From assembly GCA_910586315.1 (NCBI GenBank), contig CAJUIP010000038.1, forward strand, positions 1 to 29,856: 29,856 bases of DNA, read 5' to 3'. The translations under genes and the position numbers were made by a program. Below the pieces are notes generated by a model. It was given only the letters and a program-made list of their open reading frames with translations, ran no database searches and was not told where the DNA came from. Position 1 is the first letter of the stretch; each line of letters begins with the position of its first letter. Positions 21,539 through 29,725 of this stretch are shown in pieces. Source of the DNA: an uncultured Lachnospiraceae bacterium. GTDB lineage: Bacteria > Bacillota > Clostridia > Lachnospirales > Lachnospiraceae.

Positions 21539-23734
21539 TTAGTCTAAAGGCACCTCCAGTTTATAGGGTTCCCCGATTTTTTCCTTTTTAAGGTCCCGCA
21601 AAGAAAAATTAGACTTTCTTAAAGTCAGGTTAGGATTGTAATAGGGATCCCCTTTTTTCAAAATATCCGGCCACCGTTTCGCGAATATCGCAACCTCTTT
21701 GTTGAATCTGGCCACCTTTTCCGGCGTGTCCTCCAGTCCTCTGGACTTGGACTCGTAGTGATGCAGCACCGCATAAGGCGCATAAACCACAAGTTTTCCC
21801 TGAGAACGCACCTTCATGCAGTAGTCAATATCATTGAAGGCCACCGCCAGTTCTTCGGTGAAGCCGCCTGCCTTCTCAAAAACAGATTTTTTGCTCATCA
21901 TGCAGGCCGCTGTTACCGCACTGTAATCCTGCGCGCACATGGCACGGTGGAAATAGCTGTTTTCAGCCTTGTGAAGGCCGATAAACGTATGACCGGCAAT
22001 TCCGCCAAAGCCAACCACCACACCGGCATGCTGGATGGTGTCATCCTCATAGAGGAGCCTTGCGCCCACGCACCCCACATCGTCCCTCTGGCAGAACCCA
22101 AGCATCTCCTCCACAAAGTTTTCGGCAATCATTTCCACATCGTTATTTAAAAACAGCAGATATTCGCCCTTTGCGAAGCCGACGCCAAAGTTATTGATGG
22201 CGGCATAATTGAATTCCCGCTCCCAGCGGACGACGCGGACATTGGGAAATTCTTTCTGTATCTTTTCATAGTAAGAAAACGTTTGCGGATCGGTGCTGTT
22301 ATTTTCCACCACAACAAATTCCAAGTTTTTATACGTTCCTTTTGTCATCATGGGGCGGATACACTGGTCCAGATCCCTGGTATGGTCTTTATTAGGAATA
22401 ACCACGGACACCAGAGGGTTCCCGTTTATAACAAATTTTGTATGATAAATGCCGTAGTCCACGCCCTTTTCCACGTTTTCCGCCTGAATTCCCATACGCT
22501 CATAGTGGGCCATGATGGCACGGGAGCCTGCCTCAAAAGCATACAGCTTACTCTCCGGATTGCTGGCCGTGGAATCCTGATGGCAGCGCCAGTGGTACAA
22601 TACCCTGGGAACATGGCAGATTTTCTTCGCCTGCTCCGTACACCGGAAAATAAAATCATAGTCCTGGGCCCCGTCATATTCTTCTTTAAACCCTCCGGCC
22701 CAGGAAACCAGGACCCGCTTCACTGCCAGAAGATGGCAGATATAGTTTACGCTGGTCAATAGATCCGGGTTAAAATCCGGCTTAAAATGCGGATCGAAGA
22801 GGGCGCCGCCGTCCATATCCAGTTTGTCCTCGTCGGAATACAGAACGTCTACACCGGGATTCTCGTTTATGGCTTTTGCAAATTCGTAAAGGGCATTCGG
22901 CGTCATCCTGTCGTCATGATCCGCTAAAACAATAAAATCTCCCTCCGCCATTTCCATGGCGGCGTTGGTATTTCCGGCAATTCCCAGATTCTTTCCGAGA
23001 ACCCTGTAACGGATTCTCGAGTCTTCTTCTGCGTATTTTTTAAGAATCCGCTCCACGCTCTGCCCCGCGGGGCTTCCGTCCGCAACACAGAGCTCCCAGT
23101 TTTTATAGGTCTGGTCTAAAATGGAATCCAGCATTTCCCTTAAATATTTTTCCGGAGTCTTAAACACCGGAATTACAATGGAAAACTTTGGCATTTCCGG
23201 AAAGACCGCCTCTCTCTGAGCCGCCAGCTCTTCTTTTGTGGGCTTCGTGAGATTCCACCATTCTGCATAATCGTAATCATTGTCGAGACCCTGTATTTTA
23301 TGTCTGGATTTTAATATCAGGGCTTTTAAGCCGTTTTCCTTAAAAAAATCCCACGCCACATGAACTGTTTCCATGTTCATCAGGTCCTTAATTTTCTGCT
23401 TCCTTTTATGAGCCACGCTGGAACGTTTGGCAATCAGATCTTCATTGTATTTTATGCGGATCTTTCTTCCGTCTCCGCAAATTACCAGATAGTAATCCTT
23501 TCCTCTTTCATACGGAAACTGAATATCAAAGCCCAGATCCCGCTCCACAGTTTTTTTAAAATAAATCTGGCTCACATCATCGCGTCTGGTGGACACATAT
23601 TTATGATCTATGGGTCTGCGGTTTTGGTCCTCTACCCGGTAGGATATCTTCGCTTCCGGGGTTTTTCCAATGGCCCAGCCGTTTAACTGTATGGAATTTT
23701 CTCTGATTCGCACCACGTCTACGCTGTATCTCAT
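21539..23734 (-). CDS. Two-domain GT2 glycosyltransferase
   Basis: This 731-residue protein has an N-terminal beta-rich region (about 1-100), a linker, and two GT-A domains in tandem. Domain 1 starts at FSIVIPVFKTPEKYL (about 184) with metal-site LADHDD (270-275), LYSDEDK and the YHWR motif (380-383). Domain 2 starts at VSVVIPNKD (about 442) with VVENNSTD, LLFLNNDVEM (526-535) and AFNDIDYCMKVR. Such tandem enzymes can add two sugars or alternate sugars in polymer repeats, for example rhamnan-type backbones; that is inference. AAGGAG lies 5 nt before the ATG, which follows the previous stop after 2 nt. Both catalytic sites look intact. Confidence 0.9.
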   Translation of the reverse strand: MRYSVDVVRIRENSIQLNGWAIGKTPEAKISYRVEDQNRRPIDHKYVSTRRDDVSQIYFKKTVERDLGFDIQFPYERGKDYYLVICGDGRKIRIKYNEDLIAKRSSVAHKRKQKIKDLMNMETVHVAWDFFKENGLKALILKSRHKIQGLDNDYDYAEWWNLTKPTKEELAAQREAVFPEMPKFSIVIPVFKTPEKYLREMLDSILDQTYKNWELCVADGSPAGQSVERILKKYAEEDSRIRYRVLGKNLGIAGNTNAAMEMAEGDFIVLADHDDRMTPNALYEFAKAINENPGVDVLYSDEDKLDMDGGALFDPHFKPDFNPDLLTSVNYICHLLAVKRVLVSWAGGFKEEYDGAQDYDFIFRCTEQAKKICHVPRVLYHWRCHQDSTASNPESKLYAFEAGSRAIMAHYERMGIQAENVEKGVDYGIYHTKFVINGNPLVSVVIPNKDHTRDLDQCIRPMMTKGTYKNLEFVVVENNSTDPQTFSYYEKIQKEFPNVRVVRWEREFNYAAINNFGVGFAKGEYLLFLNNDVEMIAENFVEEMLGFCQRDDVGCVGARLLYEDDTIQHAGVVVGFGGIAGHTFIGLHKAENSYFHRAMCAQDYSAVTAACMMSKKSVFEKAGGFTEELAVAFNDIDYCMKVRSQGKLVVYAPYAVLHHYESKSRGLEDTPEKVARFNKEVAIFAKRWPDILKKGDPYYNPNLTLRKSNFSLRDLKKEKIGEPYKLEVPLD

Positions 23735-23736
23735 GA

Positions 23737-24705
23737 TTACTCCTTGGAAGTATCTTCCTTTTTGGCATCGGTATCATAATTCAGCCGTTCCTCTTCAATC
23801 ACCAGGGGACGGTGCATGACACGGGTATTGATGCTCATAATATATTCGCCCACAAGCCCGATAAAGAAAATCTGAACGGAGCCTAAAAAACACATGCCGA
23901 TTAAAAGCGGCGCCATTCCTGCCGGAAAACGGTCCCAGTACATCAGCTTCATGATCAGATAGACAAAGGCCACAAGAACACTGACACCGGAGCAAAACGC
24001 GCCGAAGAAAGTAGCCAGACGCAGACCCGCTTTTGTATAGGATGTAAAACTCAGCATGGCCGCATCATACAGACGATAGAAATTATTGTGAGTCTTCCCG
24101 GCCCGGCGCTTTGGCTGCTCATAGGGAATTTCCTTCCTCCTAAAGCCCAGTTCCGCCACAATGCCGCGAAGAAACGGCGTCGGGTCGTTTAAGTTTCTCA
24201 GTACTTCGATAAACTGCCGGTCATAGAGGCCGGAGCCGGTAAAGTGCTCAATCTGCTCCACATCGGACAGCTTGCGGATCAGTTTATAATAACAGCCTCT
24301 AAGCCAGTACATAACGGGATTTTCCCGGCTGCTGGTTTTGATTCCGATTACGATTTTGTATCCCTTTTCCCACTCATGAACATACTTAGGGATCAATTCC
24401 ACCGGATCCTGGAAATCGGCCACCATGGAGATTACACAATCTCCGGTCACCTGCAGAATCCCGTAATAGGGTGAATTGAACTGGCCGAAATTCCTGGCGT
24501 TAAAGATTGCCTTGATCTTCGGATTGCCTTCGCAGAGCTTCCGCAACAGCGGTCTTGTATTATCTGAAGAATCATTGTCAATGAAGACAAGCTCATACTC
24601 GTATTCCGGAAGCTCTCTGGTAATAATGTCAATAACCGCCTCACTGATGGGAACCACGTTCTCCTCTTCATTATAACACGGAATCAATACACTGATCTTC
24701 TTCAT
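23737..24705 (-). CDS. Polyprenyl-phosphate glycosyltransferase, GtrB/DPM1-like
   Basis: This GT2 enzyme of 322 residues has an N-terminal catalytic domain (SVLIPCYNEEENV, FIDNDSSDNT at 41-50, VADFQDP with D97 and D100) and two C-terminal transmembrane helices (about 229-254 and 262-288). GEYIMSINTRVMHRPLVI ends the membrane part. This is the layout of bactoprenol-phosphate glucosyl- or ArnC-type transferases, which make an undecaprenyl-phosphate-sugar for use on the outer face of the membrane. No matching flippase or GT-C enzyme is visible in the window. GAGG lies 5 nt before the ATG. A palindrome (24741-24768) stands between it and the epimerase gene. Confidence 0.9.
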   Translation of the reverse strand: MKKISVLIPCYNEEENVVPISEAVIDIITRELPEYEYELVFIDNDSSDNTRPLLRKLCEGNPKIKAIFNARNFGQFNSPYYGILQVTGDCVISMVADFQDPVELIPKYVHEWEKGYKIVIGIKTSSRENPVMYWLRGCYYKLIRKLSDVEQIEHFTGSGLYDRQFIEVLRNLNDPTPFLRGIVAELGFRRKEIPYEQPKRRAGKTHNNFYRLYDAAMLSFTSYTKAGLRLATFFGAFCSGVSVLVAFVYLIMKLMYWDRFPAGMAPLLIGMCFLGSVQIFFIGLVGEYIMSINTRVMHRPLVIEEERLNYDTDAKKEDTSKE

Positions 24706-24740
24706 CTTTCCTCTGCCACTTTCTTTTTCTTAACTTTCGT

Positions 24741-24768
24741 AACAGTTCAGATATCCTGCTGAACTGTT
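24741..24768. repeat. Small AACAGTTCAG palindrome
   Basis: AACAGTTCAG (24741-24750) and CTGAACTGTT (24759-24768) form a perfect 10-bp inverted repeat with an 8-nt loop, preceded by GT as in the other family members. It lies in the 107-nt gap between the epimerase and glycosyltransferase genes and could attenuate transcription inside the unit. Confidence 0.75.
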
Positions 24769-24812
24769 CTTAACTTTTATCATTGTATCCAAAAATTCTT
24801 ATTTGTCAATAT

Positions 24813-25754
24813 TTATCGTGCTTCCAGCGTCTTTATTATTCCCGTTTTAAAGTCCGTTTCCGGTTTCCAGCCCGTAACACGGCAGATTTTCCTGATGTCC
24901 GGAATTAAATTAACGGCTCCCTCGGCATTTTCTGCCCGCACCGCATAAACACAGGTTCCCCGGCCTTGGCAGAGCTCATGGATTTCTTCCACAAACTCTC
25001 TTAAAACCCTGGTATCGTTTCCCGCCAGATTAAAAACGGGACTTTTTAACGTCTGAAACGTTTCTTCTTTGGTTTCCGCCAGATCACAGACGGCCCGGGC
25101 CAGATCCGTGATATAAAGAAAGTTCCACTTTTGGGTACAGCCTCCCAGTCTCATTTCCCTGTCATTTGTAAAGGCGTCCAGGCAGGATTCCACCAAAGTC
25201 CACGGATGATCTCCCGGGCCGTAAACACTGAAAATCCGGGCATGAATATAGGAAAGCCCCAGTTCCTTACACAGGCGTTCCCCTTCATAGCGCATGCGAA
25301 GCTTCGCCTCCCCATAAAGGGAACGGGGCGCACATTCCGTCTCCTCTGTTATGAGACTGCTGTGCATCCCGTATTCTGCCTGGGAGCCGGAAAACAAAAA
25401 TTTCCGGCATCCCAGGTCTTTCGCTGTTCGTATGGTACTTAAAGAGTCGCTTTTATTCTTTTCCTGAAGGGCTTCATCGGTGCGGGCCCCGCTCCCGGAA
25501 CCGCCCCAGCCAAAATGGCAGAACACATCGCAGGTTCCTTTTATTTTCTCCGTAAGCTTCCATGGAGATGCCAGATCGTTTTCCAAAATGTGAAGACTCC
25601 CGTTTTTAAGGGCATTCTCATTGGAATTTTTCAGTGCAGGAAGCTTTGGGGACCCCGGACGCACCACTGCAAAGACCTCATGGCCTCTTTTTAACAGTTC
25701 TCTTACGGTTTCCGCCCCCACAAAGCTGGTAGCTCCCGTGATCACAATACGCAT
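24813..25754 (-). CDS. NAD(P)-dependent sugar epimerase/dehydratase
   Basis: This is an extended short-chain dehydrogenase of 313 residues. The Rossmann loop TGATSFVG (6-13) lies at the N-terminus and the catalytic pair Y147/K151 stands in SLYGEAK, with SGSQAEYG as the preceding serine motif. The size and RIFSVYGPGDHPW block fit NDP-sugar 4-epimerases, dehydratases or reductases. Lying directly after the ThDP enzyme (30-nt gap), it probably acts on the same nucleotide sugar, for example reducing a keto group; this is inference from context. GAGG precedes the ATG by 6 nt. Confidence 0.9.
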   Translation of the reverse strand: MRIVITGATSFVGAETVRELLKRGHEVFAVVRPGSPKLPALKNSNENALKNGSLHILENDLASPWKLTEKIKGTCDVFCHFGWGGSGSGARTDEALQEKNKSDSLSTIRTAKDLGCRKFLFSGSQAEYGMHSSLITEETECAPRSLYGEAKLRMRYEGERLCKELGLSYIHARIFSVYGPGDHPWTLVESCLDAFTNDREMRLGGCTQKWNFLYITDLARAVCDLAETKEETFQTLKSPVFNLAGNDTRVLREFVEEIHELCQGRGTCVYAVRAENAEGAVNLIPDIRKICRVTGWKPETDFKTGIIKTLEAR

Positions 25755-25766
25755 TCTTTTCCTCGC

Positions 25767-25802
25767 TTACTGATTCTTTACCATTTACTGGTTCTTTACC
25801 AT
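25767..25802 (-). repeat. 18-bp tandem duplication at the 3' end of the ThDP enzyme gene
   Basis: TTACTGATTCTTTACCAT (25767-25784) and TTACTGGTTCTTTACCAT (25785-25802) differ at one base. On the minus strand each copy spells ATG-GTA-AAG-AAY-CAG-TAA, so the protein ends MVKNQ at the first stop reached and the second copy is an untranslated echo including its own stop. Confidence 0.9.
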
Positions 25803-27761
25803 CGGCACAATCATATTTTCGGCCAGCTCCTCATCGGAAAGGAAGGGGGCCAGGTCCTCTAACGGTACGGATACCATCGTTCCGTCTGCCAGCATTTTCG
25901 CTTCTGCCTTCGGCTCAAATTTCTGTTCGATGTCCACAAAAATCTCACAGATTACCGGGCCTTCCATTGCCAGCGTCTGTTCCACAGCCTCGCCCAGCTC
26001 GTCGTTATGACGGGCGGCAACATACGGATAGCCATAGGCCCATGCAAGCTTTTCCATGGACGGAAAGCTTAAATCCCCGCTGTCTCCTCCAATTCCCACC
26101 AAAGGCTCGCCGAAATGGGCTTTCTGCGTCTGGCGGATGGAATGGTAGCCATCGTTGTTGATGAGGAAAATCTTAATAGGCATCTTGTGGTGAATAATGG
26201 TCTGCAGCTCCTGAAGGTTCATCTGGATACTTCCGTCTCCGGTCACCAGAATAATATCCTTTGTATGGTCCGCCACACAGGCGCCGATGGCGGCCGGAAG
26301 ATCGTAACCCATAGAGGCAATGGCCGAGTTGCTTATGAACCTCTGGCCTTTCTTCATCTCATAGGCATGTCCGCCCACCACGCAGGCGGAGCCGTTTCCA
26401 ACTACGGTGATCTGGTCCTCCTCCAGCCGTCTGCTTATTTCCTTGATGGCCGCATAAACGTTTGCAGGCTGGTCCTTCCCCGCCTCATAATGCTTTTTCT
26501 GTACAACAGGGTATTTTTCTTTCCACTGCTGGCAGCGTTTTATCCATTGGTTCAGGGCTTCCGGCTCTTTGGGACCGCCGTCTTTTTCGACCTCTTCCAT
26601 CTCCAGAACCATCTGGAGCTTTTCCAGAAGATCCTTCACGTCGGCGTGAACCGGCATGTCCACATGAACCGTCGGCTTCTTCAGTTCTTCCGCGTCAATA
26701 TCATTATAGATCACATAAGCCTCTCTGGCCCATGTCGGATAGTTGTAGCCCACCTGACGAATGGAAAGGCGGCTTCCAAGGGACAGCAAAAGATCACAGT
26801 TCTGAACCGCAAAGTTTCCGGCACGGTCTCCCATATGGCCCGCGCGGCCCACATAGAGGGGATGGGAATCATACATACAGTCCAGGCTGTTCCACCCAGT
26901 CACTACCGGAATTCCCAGCATTTCCACCACTTCGGCAAACACGTCGTATGCCTTTCCAATGCGGATTCCGTTTCCTGCATTGATGAGCGGACGTTTGGCC
27001 TCTCTGATCTTCTTTAATATTTCCCTTGCCTGTTCCAGAGATACGGACGGCGCAAGAAATTCTCTTTTTTCTCCCTTTCCGGCCTCGTCTTCCGGAATTT
27101 TCGCAAACTGTCCTTCCACAGTCTTCATGGAACAGAGGCCGCAGCCGTCACAGCCGCTCCCGTGAGCTGACCAGCCAGTGCCGCCGGCTTCATAATCGTC
27201 TTTATCAAAGCCCATAAGCTCATCCGTCTCCACATAAGCGCCCTGTACGTTTAACGGGATATCCAGCCAGCAGGGGCCCGGCCTTCCCACCTGCGCCAGA
27301 TATAACGCCTTTTCCAGGCAAAAACGGATTCTCATAGGATCAAGCACCATCTCACTGTACTTTGTCATGCAGTCAATGGCTTTGGTAATTTCAAATTCCT
27401 GATCGCCCAGAGCACGGATTCCCAGCCCGGTACTTCTGGCCGTCGTGTCATAGCGGACCTGCCCGGAAAGAATCAGCATGGGAATGGAATCCAGCCAGCC
27501 CCCTACCACCCCTGTGATCGCATTGGTTCCGCCGGGGCCGGTGGTCACACAGACAGCCGCAATTTTATTATGGATTCTCGCATAGCATTCCGCTGCAATG
27601 GCACACGCCTGCTCGTGATGGTTGAAGATACAATGAAGACCCGGCTCATGCCCCAAGCCGTCGTCCAGATGCATAGCTCCCCCTCCGGTAACCATGAATA
27701 CATCGGAAATACCTGTCTCCACAAGCTTTCTGGCAATGTAGTCCGACACTTTCATTCTCAT
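25785..27761 (-). CDS. Acetolactate-synthase-like ThDP enzyme with Cys-cluster insertion
   Basis: This 658-residue thiamine-diphosphate enzyme has the three domains of the acetohydroxyacid synthase/decarboxylase family. The N-terminal Pyr domain has catalytic E50 in NHHEQACAIAAE and TTGPGGTNAITGV; a central domain contains INAGNGIRIG; and a C-terminal PP domain has VTGDGSIQMNLQEL...INNDGYHS. The central region is preceded by an insertion of about 55 residues (183-237) with C204, C207 and C210 in GCDGCGLCSM, absent from ordinary acetolactate synthases as I know them. Next to an epimerase and glycosyltransferases it is more likely a sugar-modifying enzyme, possibly YerE-like addition of a two-carbon unit to a keto-sugar, than branched-chain amino acid synthesis. 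GGAG lies 9 nt before the ATG. Confidence 0.88.
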   Translation of the reverse strand: MRMKVSDYIARKLVETGISDVFMVTGGGAMHLDDGLGHEPGLHCIFNHHEQACAIAAECYARIHNKIAAVCVTTGPGGTNAITGVVGGWLDSIPMLILSGQVRYDTTARSTGLGIRALGDQEFEITKAIDCMTKYSEMVLDPMRIRFCLEKALYLAQVGRPGPCWLDIPLNVQGAYVETDELMGFDKDDYEAGGTGWSAHGSGCDGCGLCSMKTVEGQFAKIPEDEAGKGEKREFLAPSVSLEQAREILKKIREAKRPLINAGNGIRIGKAYDVFAEVVEMLGIPVVTGWNSLDCMYDSHPLYVGRAGHMGDRAGNFAVQNCDLLLSLGSRLSIRQVGYNYPTWAREAYVIYNDIDAEELKKPTVHVDMPVHADVKDLLEKLQMVLEMEEVEKDGGPKEPEALNQWIKRCQQWKEKYPVVQKKHYEAGKDQPANVYAAIKEISRRLEEDQITVVGNGSACVVGGHAYEMKKGQRFISNSAIASMGYDLPAAIGACVADHTKDIILVTGDGSIQMNLQELQTIIHHKMPIKIFLINNDGYHSIRQTQKAHFGEPLVGIGGDSGDLSFPSMEKLAWAYGYPYVAARHNDELGEAVEQTLAMEGPVICEIFVDIEQKFEPKAEAKMLADGTMVSVPLEDLAPFLSDEELAENMIVPMVKNQ

Positions 27762-27805
27762 AATTGTTTACTCCTCTCCGGCGCGTTGGCGCAAATTCTA
27801 AATAC

Positions 27806-27834
27806 ATTATAACATATTTTAACACATCCTTCCA
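27806..27834 (-). promoter_or_regulatory. Extended -10 promoter of the polysaccharide unit
   Basis: On the minus strand TGGAAG (27829-27834), a 17-bp spacer and TATAAT (27806-27811) with TG extension (TGTTATAAT). The start would be near 27799, about 38 nt before the ThDP enzyme ATG. It probably drives the ThDP enzyme, epimerase and the following glycosyltransferase genes. Confidence 0.65.
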
Positions 27835-27977
27835 TCTGAGTCCAGCAATTCATGTAAGGGGTAGCTGGTTTATTGCTGTTCCTATATCCACAGGGCGCCT
27901 GTGAACAGTAACTCCGGTTTCTGTCACGGACTGGCATTTCTGCCAGCAACCTGCACTGGATTTTCTCTGTCTTGCTC

Positions 27978-27986
27978 TGTTATAAT
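27978..27986 (+). promoter_or_regulatory. Extended -10 promoter of the cell-wall-binding protein gene
   Basis: TGTTATAAT (TG extension plus perfect TATAAT at 27981-27986) without a recognisable -35. The start near 27993 gives a leader of about 58 nt with AGGAG ahead of the ATG at 28051. The spacer 27835-27977 otherwise shows nothing. Confidence 0.6.
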
Positions 27987-28050
27987 CAGCCCGTAAGACA
28001 ACAACAGACCGCGCAGTCAGACGCGCATCAAAAAAAGGAGAGAAACAATT

Positions 28051-29385
28051 ATGAAAAAACAGACACGTTTCCTTGCAGTACTTTCTGCCGCTGCATGCAT
28101 GGCCATGATTCCGGGGGTGTCCGGTCAGGACGGAATCCGGAGCGCCTATGCAGCTTCCTATGGCTGGGTAGAAGAAGACGGTTCTTTCGTATATTATGAT
28201 GAAGACGGTTACCGCACCACAGACTCCTGGAGAAAGAACGGAGAAGACTGGTACTATCTCGGAGAAAACGGCTTGGCCGTAACCAACCAGAAGGTTGAAG
28301 ATTATTACGTGGGAAATGACGGAAAAATGGTGAAGAACCAGTGGGTCGAGCTTAGAAACGAGGAAGATATGGATTCTCCGGAAGCCCCCTCTTCTTACTG
28401 GTACTACTTCGGCAAGGATGGAAAGTCCGTCGTTTCCAAGTGGATGAAGCTGGACGAAAAATGGTATTATTTCGATGAGTCCGGCCACATGCTGACCGGA
28501 AAGACCGTCATTGACGGCGCCACCTACTATCTGCATGAGCAAAACGGTGCCATGAAAACCGGATGGGTGAAATTAGAGGAAAACGCCTCCAATCCGGGAG
28601 CTTCTGAGGGCTGGTATTACTTTAACTCTGACGGAAAAATGGTGGGAACCCAGTACGATAAGAAAATCGATGGCAGCTATTATACCTTTGTGGACGGAAA
28701 AATGCAGACCGGATGGGTGGAAATGCCTAAAACCGCGTCTGACAGCGACGCAGCAGCCGCATCCGTTGCCGACTATCAGTATTACGGAGCCAGCAACGAC
28801 GGAAAGAGAGCGGAGGGATGGCGCATCATTGAGGGAATCGAGGGAATCCACAACATGGATGAAACCTATACCTTCTTCTTTAAGGCCGGAAAAGCTTATT
28901 ATTCCAGCACCAAAGGAAATGAGCTCTTCACCATCAGCGCAAAGAAATATGCCTTCAACGAGCTGGGGGAAATGCAGACCGGGCGTCAGGTGGTAAACAT
29001 CGGCGACGGTGAAATTGCTAACTTCTATTTCGATAATGACGGCGTTATGAAAACAGGAAAGCAGAGCATTTATAACGAAAACACCGGTGAAACTGAAAGC
29101 TGGTACTTCCACACCGAAGGCGATAAAAAGGGCCAGGGTTACCACGGAATCCGCGATAACGTACTTTACAAGTATGGAAAACGCCAGGAAGCCGCCTCTG
29201 ACTTAAGATATGCTCCCATTGACTTAGATGGCACCACCTTCCTTGTGAATACCACCGGTAACATTCAGAAAGCGTCTTCTTCCTCTACTTCCTCTGAAAA
29301 GCCGGACCTTGGACGCGGCCATAAGGATATCAAGGATTCCAACGGAAAAGTATGGGTTGTTGATACCAACGGAATTGTAAAATAA
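28051..29385 (+). CDS. Secreted cell-wall-binding repeat protein
   Basis: This 444-residue protein has a signal peptide (MKKQTRF, hydrophobic core, likely cleavage after SAYA at residue 34). The mature part is mostly choline-binding-type cell-wall repeats: Trp-Tyr-Tyr followed by Gly-Lys-Met or Gly-x-Met turns, for example DWYYLGENG, YWYYFGKDGKSV, KWYYFDESGHM, GWYYFNSDGKM, SYYTFVDGKMQTGWV and FYFDNDGVMKTG. The last 60 residues include a Ser-rich linker. I see no hydrolase, protease or toxin domain, so it may be an adhesin, a scaffold or a wall-associated regulator. Short inserts between some repeats (for example ASDSDAAAASVADYQ) look like loops. AGGAG lies 10 nt upstream. It has its own promoter and a terminator at 29413. 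Confidence 0.9.
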   Translation: MKKQTRFLAVLSAAACMAMIPGVSGQDGIRSAYAASYGWVEEDGSFVYYDEDGYRTTDSWRKNGEDWYYLGENGLAVTNQKVEDYYVGNDGKMVKNQWVELRNEEDMDSPEAPSSYWYYFGKDGKSVVSKWMKLDEKWYYFDESGHMLTGKTVIDGATYYLHEQNGAMKTGWVKLEENASNPGASEGWYYFNSDGKMVGTQYDKKIDGSYYTFVDGKMQTGWVEMPKTASDSDAAAASVADYQYYGASNDGKRAEGWRIIEGIEGIHNMDETYTFFFKAGKAYYSSTKGNELFTISAKKYAFNELGEMQTGRQVVNIGDGEIANFYFDNDGVMKTGKQSIYNENTGETESWYFHTEGDKKGQGYHGIRDNVLYKYGKRQEAASDLRYAPIDLDGTTFLVNTTGNIQKASSSSTSSEKPDLGRGHKDIKDSNGKVWVVDTNGIVK

Positions 29386-29412
29386 GCAACACACCTCTTT
29401 TGCAAAAAAACA

Positions 29413-29456
29413 ATGGCTTCTGCCTTTACAGGCAGAAGTCATTTTATTTTTATCTG
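29413..29456. terminator. Bidirectional terminator after cell-wall-binding and zipper genes
   Basis: ATGGCTTCTGCC (29413-29424) pairs with GGCAGAAGTCAT (29431-29442), 11 of 12 bp, 6-nt loop. On plus the stem is followed by TTTTATTTTTAT; on minus by TTGTTTTTTTG. It lies between convergent genes and the minus-strand stop codon (29450-29452) is 7 nt away, so it can end both transcripts. Confidence 0.85.
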
Positions 29457-29593
29457 CTCTCTGTTATGTAATGATCCACCAGACGGTTCAGTGTTACTTT
29501 CATCTGTGCAATGATCTGCAAAAGCTTCTCATTATCATTTCTGAGCCTTTGATTTTCTTCTTCCAGAGCGGCAATGCGTTCGTCATTTCCCAT
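29450..29593 (-). CDS. 47-residue leucine-zipper micro-protein
   Basis: A short gene with a strong AAGGGGG site 7 nt before ATG encodes 47 residues beginning MGNDERIAALEEENQRLRND. The heptad pattern is perfect over five turns: a positions I7, N14, N21, I28, L35 and d positions L10, L17, L24, M31, L38. Asn at two a positions is known from parallel two-stranded zippers. The rest is charged, and there are no Cys or membrane parts. It probably forms a dimer or binds a partner coiled coil, for example a cell-division or regulatory protein; that is inference. Similar short coiled-coil proteins may be overlooked in annotation because of length. It converges on the cell-wall-binding gene and shares its terminator. 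Confidence 0.75.
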   Translation of the reverse strand: MGNDERIAALEEENQRLRNDNEKLLQIIAQMKVTLNRLVDHYITESR

Positions 29594-29725
29594 CGTCTTG
29601 CCCCCTTTTCCCAGTATGCTCACTTATCCTTACATTCTTTTATAATACATTTTATCTGAAAAAGAAAGTAAAATCGGCCGCAAGTTTCGACATGATTCGC
29701 GGCCTTGCATATTCTTTAGAGCTTA

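Noticed and set aside
26115..27017. 300-codon plus-strand frame
   Set aside because: It is antisense to the ThDP enzyme, whose motifs are unmistakable; an open frame here is a by-product of codon use.
27850..28542. 230-codon minus-strand frame
   Set aside because: It is antisense to the signal peptide and first repeats of the cell-wall-binding gene, has no ribosome binding site, and shows no family resemblance.
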